From: Flavobacteriaceae bacterium PS02336
Lineage (GTDB): Bacteria > Bacteroidota > Bacteroidia > Flavobacteriales > Flavobacteriaceae
DNA length: 64,000 bases
Assembly: GCA_029960065.1 (NCBI GenBank)
Contig: JASCOF010000008.1
Coordinates: 124,001-188,000, forward strand
Direction of reading: 5' to 3'
The position numbers and the translations under genes are program-made. Under the pieces are notes generated by a model. The model did no database searches, was not told where the DNA came from, and saw only the letters and a list, made by a program, of their open reading frames with translations. Below, piece by piece: positions 35,736-44,222 of this stretch. Position 1 is the stretch's first letter, and each line of letters begins with the position of its first letter.

Positions 35736-37445
35736 TTAATTTTTAAAAGTTATTGTAAATGTAGTTCCTTTGTTGACTTCACTATCTATAGAAATTGTTC
35801 CTCCCATTGTTTCTACCTGCGATTTTACAAGATATAGACCTAATCCTTTACTGTCTGGGTAATTGTGAAATCTTTGATATAGTCCAAAAACTTTGTCTCG
35901 ATTCCTTTCTAAATCAATTCCAATTCCGTTGTCTTTAAAGGTTAATATTGTCTTGTTTTCTATTTTTTCGGCAGTTATCGATATTTTTAACTTTCGATTT
36001 TCCGATTTATATTTAATCGAATTAGTAAGCAGGTTTAATAAGATACTTTCAATATAAGCTTTATTCGTTGTAAGTTCTGGAACTTTGTCAAACTTAAGTT
36101 TAATTATTGGTTTATGTAATTCTATTTGAAAAGAAAGCTGGCTAAATACATTTTCAAAAACTTCTTTTAAAGAAACTTCTTCTTTTTGCATAGAAGGATT
36201 GTCTTTAATAATGATAACTTTTACTAAATCATTGATGGTTTCATTTAATAAATGTGTCGATTTTGTAAATCCTGTCAAGATTTCTTCTAGTTCTTCATTT
36301 TCAACTGGGATATCTTCAATTAAATTTAAAAGACCAATTAAATTAGATAAAGGAGCTCTAAGATTGTGTGAGGTAATATAGGAGAATTGTTTTAAATCTT
36401 TATTGTTTTGAGTCAATTCACGGATAAGATGCTCTTTTTCTGTTTCTAATTTTTTCTCGTCCGTAATGTCTCTTTGTATCGAAATCCAATGTGAAATAGT
36501 TCCTTCATTGCTAAAAATTGGAATCATGGAAAAACGTACCCAGTATTCCTCCTTGTTTTTAGTGTATGTTATGGTTTCAATTAAGCATTCTTCTTCATTT
36601 TTTATTGCTCGCAGGAGTTTTTTTAGCTCGGCAGAGTCTGAGTTTGGTCCCTTAAAAATGTTAGGAGATTTTCCGATTATTTCATTAGATAAATAACCTG
36701 ACATCTGAGAGAATGCGGGATTAACATAAACTATCTTTGGGATTTTTCCTTCCGGAGAATTGGCTTCCGTAATTAAAATAGAGTCTTTAGACTGGGTAAT
36801 TACAGTTTCTAAAAGTTTTAATCTCTGTTCTTCTTCTTTTTGTTTTGTAATGTCTTGAATAGCTCCAATCATTCTTATAGCTCTTCCGTTTTCATCTTTT
36901 AATAGAAAACCTCTGTCTAATACATATTTATAGCTTCCGTCTGCACATCTAAAGCGATATTGATCCTGCCATTTTTCTGTTTTTTGTTCAATGAAAGAAT
37001 ATAATTTTATTGACATGCGAATACTGTCTTCTGGGTGAATTTTGTCAAACCACCATTTCGAAGTTTTCCCCACTTCTTGCGGGTTGTAGCCAAAAACACT
37101 TTCAATTCCTTTGTTCCAATTAATGCTGTCTTCTTGTATTTTCCAATCCCAAATAGTATCGCTGGTAGCTTTTGCTACAATATCGTATTTCTCGTTGGAT
37201 TCTTTTATTTCTTCGTTAGTTTTGTTTAGCTTTTTGAAAATTGCTATGCTTCTTTTTTCGTTTTTTGAAAGTATAAATTTAAAGACCATCCCAGTGATTA
37301 AAATGAATATAATGTCTTTGATTACGGATAAATACAAGTATTCTGAAGATGAAAAGTATCCGATTAGCAGTTTATGACACAAAACAGCCATAAGTATCGA
37401 GATGATGGTGTAAATAAGAGTAATTTGGAGAGTTTTACTTTTCAT
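35736..37445 (-). CDS. PAS-domain sensor histidine kinase
   Basis: A 569-residue membrane kinase. Two N-terminal membrane helices (about 8-30 and 38-60) enclose only a short loop. A first PAS domain with PAC motif follows (about 85-200, GYNPQEV, GAIQDIT). The second PAS is at about 210-330 (VNPAFSQMSGYLSNEIIGKSP, WISIQRDIT). The phospho-accepting His360 is in ITSHNLRAPLSNLIGL. The ATPase domain has N, G1 and G2 boxes (LLTNSIKYK, DNGIGIDLERNRDKVFGLYQRF, KGLGLYLVK). The signal is probably intracellular, sensed by the PAS domains. The SHNLRAP box is a flavobacterial variant of SHELRTP. Confidence 0.93.
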   Translation of the reverse strand: MKSKTLQITLIYTIISILMAVLCHKLLIGYFSSSEYLYLSVIKDIIFILITGMVFKFILSKNEKRSIAIFKKLNKTNEEIKESNEKYDIVAKATSDTIWDWKIQEDSINWNKGIESVFGYNPQEVGKTSKWWFDKIHPEDSIRMSIKLYSFIEQKTEKWQDQYRFRCADGSYKYVLDRGFLLKDENGRAIRMIGAIQDITKQKEEEQRLKLLETVITQSKDSILITEANSPEGKIPKIVYVNPAFSQMSGYLSNEIIGKSPNIFKGPNSDSAELKKLLRAIKNEEECLIETITYTKNKEEYWVRFSMIPIFSNEGTISHWISIQRDITDEKKLETEKEHLIRELTQNNKDLKQFSYITSHNLRAPLSNLIGLLNLIEDIPVENEELEEILTGFTKSTHLLNETINDLVKVIIIKDNPSMQKEEVSLKEVFENVFSQLSFQIELHKPIIKLKFDKVPELTTNKAYIESILLNLLTNSIKYKSENRKLKISITAEKIENKTILTFKDNGIGIDLERNRDKVFGLYQRFHNYPDSKGLGLYLVKSQVETMGGTISIDSEVNKGTTFTITFKN

Positions 37446-37586
37446 TACTTCAAATATAGTTAAATTAACTATAACTAAACATATGTTAATGCTATTTTGA
37501 GAGCGATATTTTGACGTTTTATATTAACTAATTGATTGTATATACGCAAACTATGTCAGAAACGTTTTTTTTTAGAAAATAAAGTG

Positions 37587-37594
37587 TACCTTTG
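37587..37594 (+). promoter_or_regulatory. typA promoter -7 box (TACCTTTG)
   Basis: TACCTTTG matches the TAnnTTTG consensus 19 bp before the typA start. The -33 region is a T-rich stretch without a clear TTG. Confidence 0.6.
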
Positions 37595-37613
37595 CGCCCA
37601 TTAAAAATCACAG

Positions 37614-39410
37614 ATGGAATCTATTAGAAACATTGCAATTATTGCCCACGTCGATCACGGGAAAACAACTTTGGTTGATAAAATTATGTATCACTGTCAA
37701 TTATTTCGTGACAACGAAAACACAGGTGATTTAATTCTTGATAATAACGATTTAGAGCGTGAGAGAGGTATTACAATTACTTCTAAAAACGTATCGGTTC
37801 AATATAAAGGAACAAAAATCAATATTATCGATACTCCGGGTCACGCCGATTTTGGAGGTGAAGTAGAACGTGTATTGAACATGGCCGATGGTGTATGTTT
37901 GCTAGTTGATGCTTTTGAGGGCCCAATGCCTCAAACGCGTTTCGTTTTACAAAAAGCTATTGATTTAGGGTTAAAACCTTGTGTAGTTATCAATAAAGTT
38001 GATAAAGAAAACTGTACTCCTGAAGAAGTTCATGAAAAAGTTTTTGACTTAATGTTTGAATTAGGTGCTACTGAAGAGCAATTGGATTTCCCAACTGTTT
38101 ATGGTTCTGCTAAAAACAACTGGATGTCTGATGATTGGAAAAACCAAACAGAAAACATTGAGCCTTTATTAGACATGGTTATTGCTAATGTGCCTGCTCC
38201 TAAAGTTTCTGAAGGAACACCACAAATGTTAATTACATCTTTGGATTTCTCTGCTTTTACTGGACGTATCGCTATTGGTCGTTTAGAAAGAGGTATCTTG
38301 AAAGAAGGTATGGCAATATCTTTAGTAAAAAGAGATGGTACTGTAACGAAATCAAGAATCAAAGAATTACATACTTTTGAAGGTCTTGGACGTAAAAAAG
38401 TTGCAGAAGTTATTGCAGGTGATATTTGTGCTGTAGTTGGTATTGAAGGTTTTGAAATTGGCGATACCATTGCAGATAACGAAAACCCTGAAGGTTTAGC
38501 TTCTATCGCTATTGATGAGCCTACAATGAGTATGTTGTTTACAATTAACGATTCACCTTTCTTTGGTAAAGAAGGTAAATTTGTAACTTCTCGTCATATT
38601 CGTGAAAGATTGACAAAAGAATTAGAGAAAAACTTAGCTATGAAGTTAGGTGAAACTGATTCTGCAGATAAATTCATGGTTTTTGGTCGTGGAGTACTTC
38701 ACTTATCTGTTCTTATTGAAACAATGAGAAGAGAAGGTTATGAGTTACAGATTGGACAGCCACAAGTTATCATCAAAGAAATTGATGGTAAAAAATGTGA
38801 GCCAATCGAAGAATTAACAATCGATTTGCCAGAAAATCTTTCAGGTAGAGCAGTTGAGTTCGTAACAGTTCGTAAAGGTGAAATGTTGAGTATGGAAACT
38901 AAAGGTGAGCGTATGATTATTAAATTTAATATTCCATCTCGTGGAATTATTGGTTTAAGAAATCAATTGCTTACAGCTACTGCTGGTGAAGCTATTATGT
39001 CACACCGTTTCATTGGATATGAGCCTTACAAAGGAGAAATTTCAGGACGTAACAAAGGATCTTTGATCTCTATGGAAAAAGGAAAAGCAATTCCTTATTC
39101 TATCGATAAATTACAAGATCGTGGTAAGTTCTTTGTTGAACCAAATGCTGAAATTTATGAAGGTCAGGTAATTGGTGAAAACTCTCGTGGTGATGATATG
39201 TGTGTAAACGTAACGAAAGAGAAAAAACAATCTAACGTTCGTTCTTCTGGAAATGATGAAAAAGCGAGAATTATCCCTCCGATTATTTTCTCATTAGAGG
39301 AAGCTTTAGAGTACATTCAAAAAGATGAATATGTAGAGGTTACTCCAAAATCTATTCGTTTGAGAAAAATCTATTTGACAGAAACTGATAGAAAAAGATT
39401 TAAAATCTAA
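37614..39410 (+). CDS. typA: ribosome-associated GTPase TypA/BipA
   Basis: This 598-residue translational GTPase has G1 AHVDHGKTTL (residues 11-20), the switch region ERERGITI, G3 DTPGHADF, G4 NKVDKEN and G5 GSAKNNW. EF-G-like domains II, III and V follow, with the TypA-specific C-terminal domain (SRGIIGLRNQLLTATAGEAIMSH, GQVIGENSRGDDM). It helps ribosome assembly and stress responses. The length is normal, and a terminator follows 20 bp after the stop. Confidence 0.97.
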   Translation: MESIRNIAIIAHVDHGKTTLVDKIMYHCQLFRDNENTGDLILDNNDLERERGITITSKNVSVQYKGTKINIIDTPGHADFGGEVERVLNMADGVCLLVDAFEGPMPQTRFVLQKAIDLGLKPCVVINKVDKENCTPEEVHEKVFDLMFELGATEEQLDFPTVYGSAKNNWMSDDWKNQTENIEPLLDMVIANVPAPKVSEGTPQMLITSLDFSAFTGRIAIGRLERGILKEGMAISLVKRDGTVTKSRIKELHTFEGLGRKKVAEVIAGDICAVVGIEGFEIGDTIADNENPEGLASIAIDEPTMSMLFTINDSPFFGKEGKFVTSRHIRERLTKELEKNLAMKLGETDSADKFMVFGRGVLHLSVLIETMRREGYELQIGQPQVIIKEIDGKKCEPIEELTIDLPENLSGRAVEFVTVRKGEMLSMETKGERMIIKFNIPSRGIIGLRNQLLTATAGEAIMSHRFIGYEPYKGEISGRNKGSLISMEKGKAIPYSIDKLQDRGKFFVEPNAEIYEGQVIGENSRGDDMCVNVTKEKKQSNVRSSGNDEKARIIPPIIFSLEEALEYIQKDEYVEVTPKSIRLRKIYLTETDRKRFKI

Positions 39411-39430
39411 TTAGATTTAAATTTCAATAT

Positions 39431-39470
39431 AAAAATCCCAAATTCCAATTAGGAGTTTGGGATTTTTTTT
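39431..39470 (+). terminator. typA terminator
   Basis: AAAAATCCCAAA and TTTGGGATTTTT form the stem, followed by further T residues. Confidence 0.85.
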
Positions 39471-39546
39471 GCTTAAAATAAAGGTTTAGTATTGAAATTT
39501 TGAATTCTAAATTATTGGAATTTCATATTTTGGAGTTTTTTAGTTT

Positions 39547-42500
39547 TTATCTTTTTAAACTAAAATGCCCCTTTACTTCTCGTCCGTCTTCCAGTTTTAT
39601 GCTGTACCAATAATCATCTGCAGGCATTGGACTTCCAGTGTAGGTTCCGTCCCAGCCATTACCAGTCGCGGTGATTTGTTTTAGTAATTTGCCATAACGA
39701 TCAAAAATAAGAATTTTGGCACCAGAATTTAAAGTCTCATTTGCTCCTTGAATATTCCAGTAATCGTTATATCCATCATTATTAGGAGTGAAATATTTAG
39801 GAATTCCGAGGACAGCTATAGTTTTTGAAATTTTACCGCACTTATTTTTATCGTTGATATAAAGTTCATGTATTCCCGCGCGGATATTTTCGAAGAAATT
39901 CGAATCTTGAAAAGGTCCATTTGCTTCATCAATGCTATATTCATAATTTCCTGTTCCAGATACATTTATTTCAACAGTATTAAAGTCAGATAAGTCAGAA
40001 ATAGAAATAGAATCTAGATGTGCAATATCAGAAGCAGTTACGGTTATAGTTCGTGTTCTGCTGCAACTGTTTTCATCTTTACTAAAAACTTCTACAGTGT
40101 ATTTTCCGGGTTCATTAACATCTAGAGTTTCGGCAGTTTCTCCAGGAATTATACTTCCGTCTTTGGACCAGATATAAGTATAGGCACTGGTCATGGTGTT
40201 TCCAATAATTCCTGCATTAAGCTTAATATAAAAGTTTGGTAAATTCGAACAAACTATTCCATCATCATTTCGGTCATCGTTAATATCAATATTAGGTTTT
40301 GCATTCACTTTTAGTGTTATAAAAGGGCCTATTCCAAAACAAGAATTGTCTAGATTACTGTCTACTCTTACCCAAATATCCTCTTGATTTGGTATTGTAT
40401 TTCTGTATTTAGAAGGGTCTATAATTGCATTAATTTCTGCAAATGCATCTATTTCGGTTGCATAATATTTTATAGAATAAGTTGTTCCTGAAGAAGGCAG
40501 CATTGCTTGAATTTCGTTAGTGACACTGCTAAAATCAAAAGTAGCAATTCCGTCTGTATCCGAACTCAAAGTTTCTACAGTATCGTCACAAACAGCAAAT
40601 GATCTTTTAAAATTCGGATCAATTTGAGTAGTAGAGACTACCAGATTTAGTTGAGCAACTGAAAAACATCCGTTTGCATTTTCAACTCTTGTCCAAATGC
40701 TTTTATTACCGCTTGTAAAAGCCAAAGGATTCGAAATTAATGAAGCAGAATCTTTTGTATTAGCGGCAGCTAAAGTAGTATAGTAGGAAAAGGTTTCGTT
40801 GGCTGAATTCAAAGAAACAAAATTGTTTTTCTCAGTTACATTAAAATTAGAAATACCATCAGTGTCATCATCACATTGAACAATTGTGATAGGCGAATTT
40901 AAAATAGGCAATGCTAAAAGACTTACAGTTACCGAATTTGCAGAAGTTACGCCACAGGCATTGTTGTTTCGGTTTAAGAGTACACGATATTGATAACCAT
41001 TCATAGTATTGCTCGCTTTTTGAATCGACAAAGCTGTGGTTTTGGTTCCAGAATAAAGAGTGTTTTCTGGCAATGCATTCCAAATAGTCCCTCCATCGCT
41101 AGAAAACTGCCATTGAAAACTATCAGCATTAGATTCGATTGAGAATGTAGCTTTTTCCAATTCGCAAACCGATTGATTTTCGGGTTGTTTGGTAATTATA
41201 ATTGGAGTGGCAATAATATAGTTCCCATTTGGAGCAGTATAACCATCTGTTCTGCTGGTGACTATACCAAAATAGTTTACAATAACTGGAACATTTCCTA
41301 ATTGACCATCAAAGTCCGGATCTGTAAAGCCAGCTTCTATAACATCGTTACAACCATCGTCATCACTGTCAAGTTCCGTATAATTTTTTAAACCATCATT
41401 ATCAGAATCTAAGACAGTATAGTTTAGGATACCGCTGTCAGGATTGGTTTCTAAGGCATTGGATAAGCCGTTGTTTCCAAAATCTGCACTTTCTATGACC
41501 CCATCTTTGTTAGCATCTGGAGCATTACTTCCAGATTCAACTAAGTCATAAATGCCATCATTATCGCTGTCTAAATCAAGATAATTAGGTACGCCGTCAC
41601 TGTCACTGTCTAAAGGATTTGCTGACGAAGAAAACATGTCATCCAATCCATCTAAATTAGTATCAACATTCGATAATGGTTTTGGCTGTGTTTGTGATTC
41701 GATTAAATCTGGAATTCCATCGTTGTCTGAATCTAAATCCAATTGATCCGGAATTCCATCACCATCTGTGTCTCGAGGTACACAAGTTGCAACGAGTCTA
41801 AAAGTTGATTTGTTTCCAGTATCATCCGACAGATTTTTATGTGTGATTTTAAATGATTGTGTTTGATAAGACTGAAATTTGAAAGTTCCAGTTCCTGAAG
41901 GTAACGAAACACTTCCGTTTAATCGAAAACGAATTTCGAAGGAAGAAAATTCCGTAACACCGCTTTCGTATATTCCATCATAATTGGTGTCAATTAATAA
42001 TTGATTATCAGGATTCAAAACCGTAAAAGTCTTATTAATATCTGAGTTTATAATGTATTCAGAATTAGGATTTAATAATTCATCTGCATTTGCTGCAGTA
42101 CCGTATTCTAAGCGTAGGTTTATTGGTTTTGTGAAATTTATAGAATAACTGGTTGAAGAACCTTTTCCAGAAGCAATATTAGTAATAAAACTTCCATCTG
42201 CATTGCCGCTTACAGGAGCTACGACTGGCATAGGATTCGTGATTACGCCAGAAAAAGAATTGGAATAACTGCCGGCTTTTACCAATCCTAAAATTGGATT
42301 TGAGACATTTATCGGTAGATCTCCATAAGATTCCGTACAATTTGTTATTCCATCATTATCATAATCAATGTCAATATTATCATTTACTAAATCATTGTCC
42401 TGATTAATAGGGCATTCACTTACTGGAATTTTATCAGAGAAAATGTTAGTCACACAGCCAGAAATACTACCTCTTACTTGATAAAAACCAGGCTGGGTAG

Positions 42501-44037
42501 GAGTGAAGTTGTTTTTAGTTTCACCGGGGATAAGAACATCATCTTTGTACCATTGAAAAGTATCATAAGAAGATAATGTATTTATTTTTAAAGATACGTT
42601 TGGAATACAGGAAGAATTGTCAAGTGTAATTTTACTGCTGACAATTTCTGGTTTTAAATCAAAACCAGAATAATAACCACCATACGTTGCGGCGCCGTTA
42701 GTTCCAAAATAAGAAACATAAATTTGTTTAGTCGATTTTACGGCTATATTTCCAGATAAATTTGGGATACTATAACGTACAAATTCAGTTGTTCCTTGAA
42801 TTACTGTCGGCGTTTGAGTAATAAGACTGTTGTTTAGTAAAACGGAAGCTCCAGCCTCGGTCACAATATTAAGAAAACCGTTGAAAGTATTACTTCCAAT
42901 AGATTGAATTTGAGGAATATTATCTACAGTGTTTGGAGTAGCGCAGTTTATTGGAGGTACAAAAAACATGTTTTGATTAGGCGGTGCATTGGTTCCTCCA
43001 ATACTTTGATAGGCAAATACATTGGCAGAAGTTTTTACATATAAACTTCCATCAATAAACAGGCTTCCATCTATTGCAATATATTCACCGCTATTGAGTG
43101 TTTTGTTAGGAGTGGCAGAACCATTAAGGTATATCTCTGTATTATTATAATGTGCTACCAATAAAACACGTTCCAGTTCATCTGTTCCAAGGCCTTTTAT
43201 AAAGATATATTCTTTTCCTGTTTTTTCTAATGAAACAATCTGGTCAAAACCTACGTCTCTTCCTGCGGGAAAAGAAATATTATTTTGAACAGTCATAGCA
43301 GTGCTGTTGCTTCCTCCAAATGAACCTGAATTGACTACCACTGATTTATCAGATTGAACTAATGCACCAATCATTTTAGAACTGTTGGATACAGCTTGTA
43401 AATCATCGTAATTTTTTAGAGCTAAAACATAGCTTTCGTTTTTATTTAAAGTGACTGTTATGGGGCCAGAAATAATTGTTCCGTCTAAAAGCTGCGTGCC
43501 ATTTGCAATGTTTGAAATAGTGACTTTCGTTCCATTTTCTGTTGCCATGATTGAAGCAAAATTTAGCAGAGTTTCATCGTAAAGGGGATTTAGCATAGCA
43601 CCTAATCTAAAAGTAGTTCCAAGTGCACTGTTGCCTTTTGAAACCAACCCTCCAGCATGATTATATTCTCCGGTTCTAGTCGGTCCTGCATTAACTCTTG
43701 CGCTTACATAAACGAGATCTTCGGCCTCAATAACATATCCTCGATTAGATACAATTCCTGTAAGGGTAAATGGTGTAAACAACTGAGTATCTAAGCCTGC
43801 CCCGATATAAAAAACATACGGATTAGCGCTGTTAACTGTTCCCGTTGTAATACTTCCTCCATTAGCAATGATTTTAAAATTTACATTTGTAGGACTAGGA
43901 GTTGATAGGTATAGATATTGATCGTTTGCAAATCCTTCAACAGAAATTAACGGAGGTATATAATGTGTTTTGCTAAATTGAGAGAAACAATTTAGTGTAC
44001 AAAGTAAAAATAGGATAAAGGGTAATATTCTTTTCAT
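39547..44037 (-). CDS. T9SS type B surface protein with IgGFc-binding-like region and Ca-binding repeats
   Basis: A 1,496-residue secreted protein (signal peptide ending near CFSQ, residue 20). Residues about 100-480 resemble the IgGFc-binding N-terminal domain of bacterial adhesin-like proteins (VYVSARVNAGP, MFFVPPINC). Ig-like pieces follow. Residues about 750-910 are thrombospondin type 3-like Asp-rich repeats (DTDGDGIPDQLDLDSDNDGIPDL), which bind calcium. The last 85 residues are a T9SS type B (gliding-motility-associated) sorting domain: FTPNNDGYNDYWNIQG, FDRYGKLLKQI, GWDGTYTG, ending GHFSLKR. It is probably a cell-surface or matrix adhesin. The T9SS machinery itself is not in this window. 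Confidence 0.9.
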   Translation of the reverse strand: MKRILPFILFLLCTLNCFSQFSKTHYIPPLISVEGFANDQYLYLSTPSPTNVNFKIIANGGSITTGTVNSANPYVFYIGAGLDTQLFTPFTLTGIVSNRGYVIEAEDLVYVSARVNAGPTRTGEYNHAGGLVSKGNSALGTTFRLGAMLNPLYDETLLNFASIMATENGTKVTISNIANGTQLLDGTIISGPITVTLNKNESYVLALKNYDDLQAVSNSSKMIGALVQSDKSVVVNSGSFGGSNSTAMTVQNNISFPAGRDVGFDQIVSLEKTGKEYIFIKGLGTDELERVLLVAHYNNTEIYLNGSATPNKTLNSGEYIAIDGSLFIDGSLYVKTSANVFAYQSIGGTNAPPNQNMFFVPPINCATPNTVDNIPQIQSIGSNTFNGFLNIVTEAGASVLLNNSLITQTPTVIQGTTEFVRYSIPNLSGNIAVKSTKQIYVSYFGTNGAATYGGYYSGFDLKPEIVSSKITLDNSSCIPNVSLKINTLSSYDTFQWYKDDVLIPGETKNNFTPTQPGFYQVRGSISGCVTNIFSDKIPVSECPINQDNDLVNDNIDIDYDNDGITNCTESYGDLPINVSNPILGLVKAGSYSNSFSGVITNPMPVVAPVSGNADGSFITNIASGKGSSTSYSINFTKPINLRLEYGTAANADELLNPNSEYIINSDINKTFTVLNPDNQLLIDTNYDGIYESGVTEFSSFEIRFRLNGSVSLPSGTGTFKFQSYQTQSFKITHKNLSDDTGNKSTFRLVATCVPRDTDGDGIPDQLDLDSDNDGIPDLIESQTQPKPLSNVDTNLDGLDDMFSSSANPLDSDSDGVPNYLDLDSDNDGIYDLVESGSNAPDANKDGVIESADFGNNGLSNALETNPDSGILNYTVLDSDNDGLKNYTELDSDDDGCNDVIEAGFTDPDFDGQLGNVPVIVNYFGIVTSRTDGYTAPNGNYIIATPIIITKQPENQSVCELEKATFSIESNADSFQWQFSSDGGTIWNALPENTLYSGTKTTALSIQKASNTMNGYQYRVLLNRNNNACGVTSANSVTVSLLALPILNSPITIVQCDDDTDGISNFNVTEKNNFVSLNSANETFSYYTTLAAANTKDSASLISNPLAFTSGNKSIWTRVENANGCFSVAQLNLVVSTTQIDPNFKRSFAVCDDTVETLSSDTDGIATFDFSSVTNEIQAMLPSSGTTYSIKYYATEIDAFAEINAIIDPSKYRNTIPNQEDIWVRVDSNLDNSCFGIGPFITLKVNAKPNIDINDDRNDDGIVCSNLPNFYIKLNAGIIGNTMTSAYTYIWSKDGSIIPGETAETLDVNEPGKYTVEVFSKDENSCSRTRTITVTASDIAHLDSISISDLSDFNTVEINVSGTGNYEYSIDEANGPFQDSNFFENIRAGIHELYINDKNKCGKISKTIAVLGIPKYFTPNNDGYNDYWNIQGANETLNSGAKILIFDRYGKLLKQITATGNGWDGTYTGSPMPADDYWYSIKLEDGREVKGHFSLKR

Positions 44038-44222
44038 TGGCTTGTTTAACGGCTGTTAAAATTTTGAATCGCCCAAACCAAAAATAAGTTTTATTTTAGT
44101 TCACTTTTAAAATAGAATGATTTTTATTCCTAAATATTGAAAAAATTAAGGATTTAGATAAAAAACATTTCTTTAATGAAGTATTTCAAAGTGCAAAACA
44201 CAAATTATCACTATAAAACTTA

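Noticed and set aside
38099..38470. 123-codon frame antisense to typA
   Set aside because: The Pro/Ser/Ile-rich product has no domain and lies wholly inside a conserved housekeeping gene.
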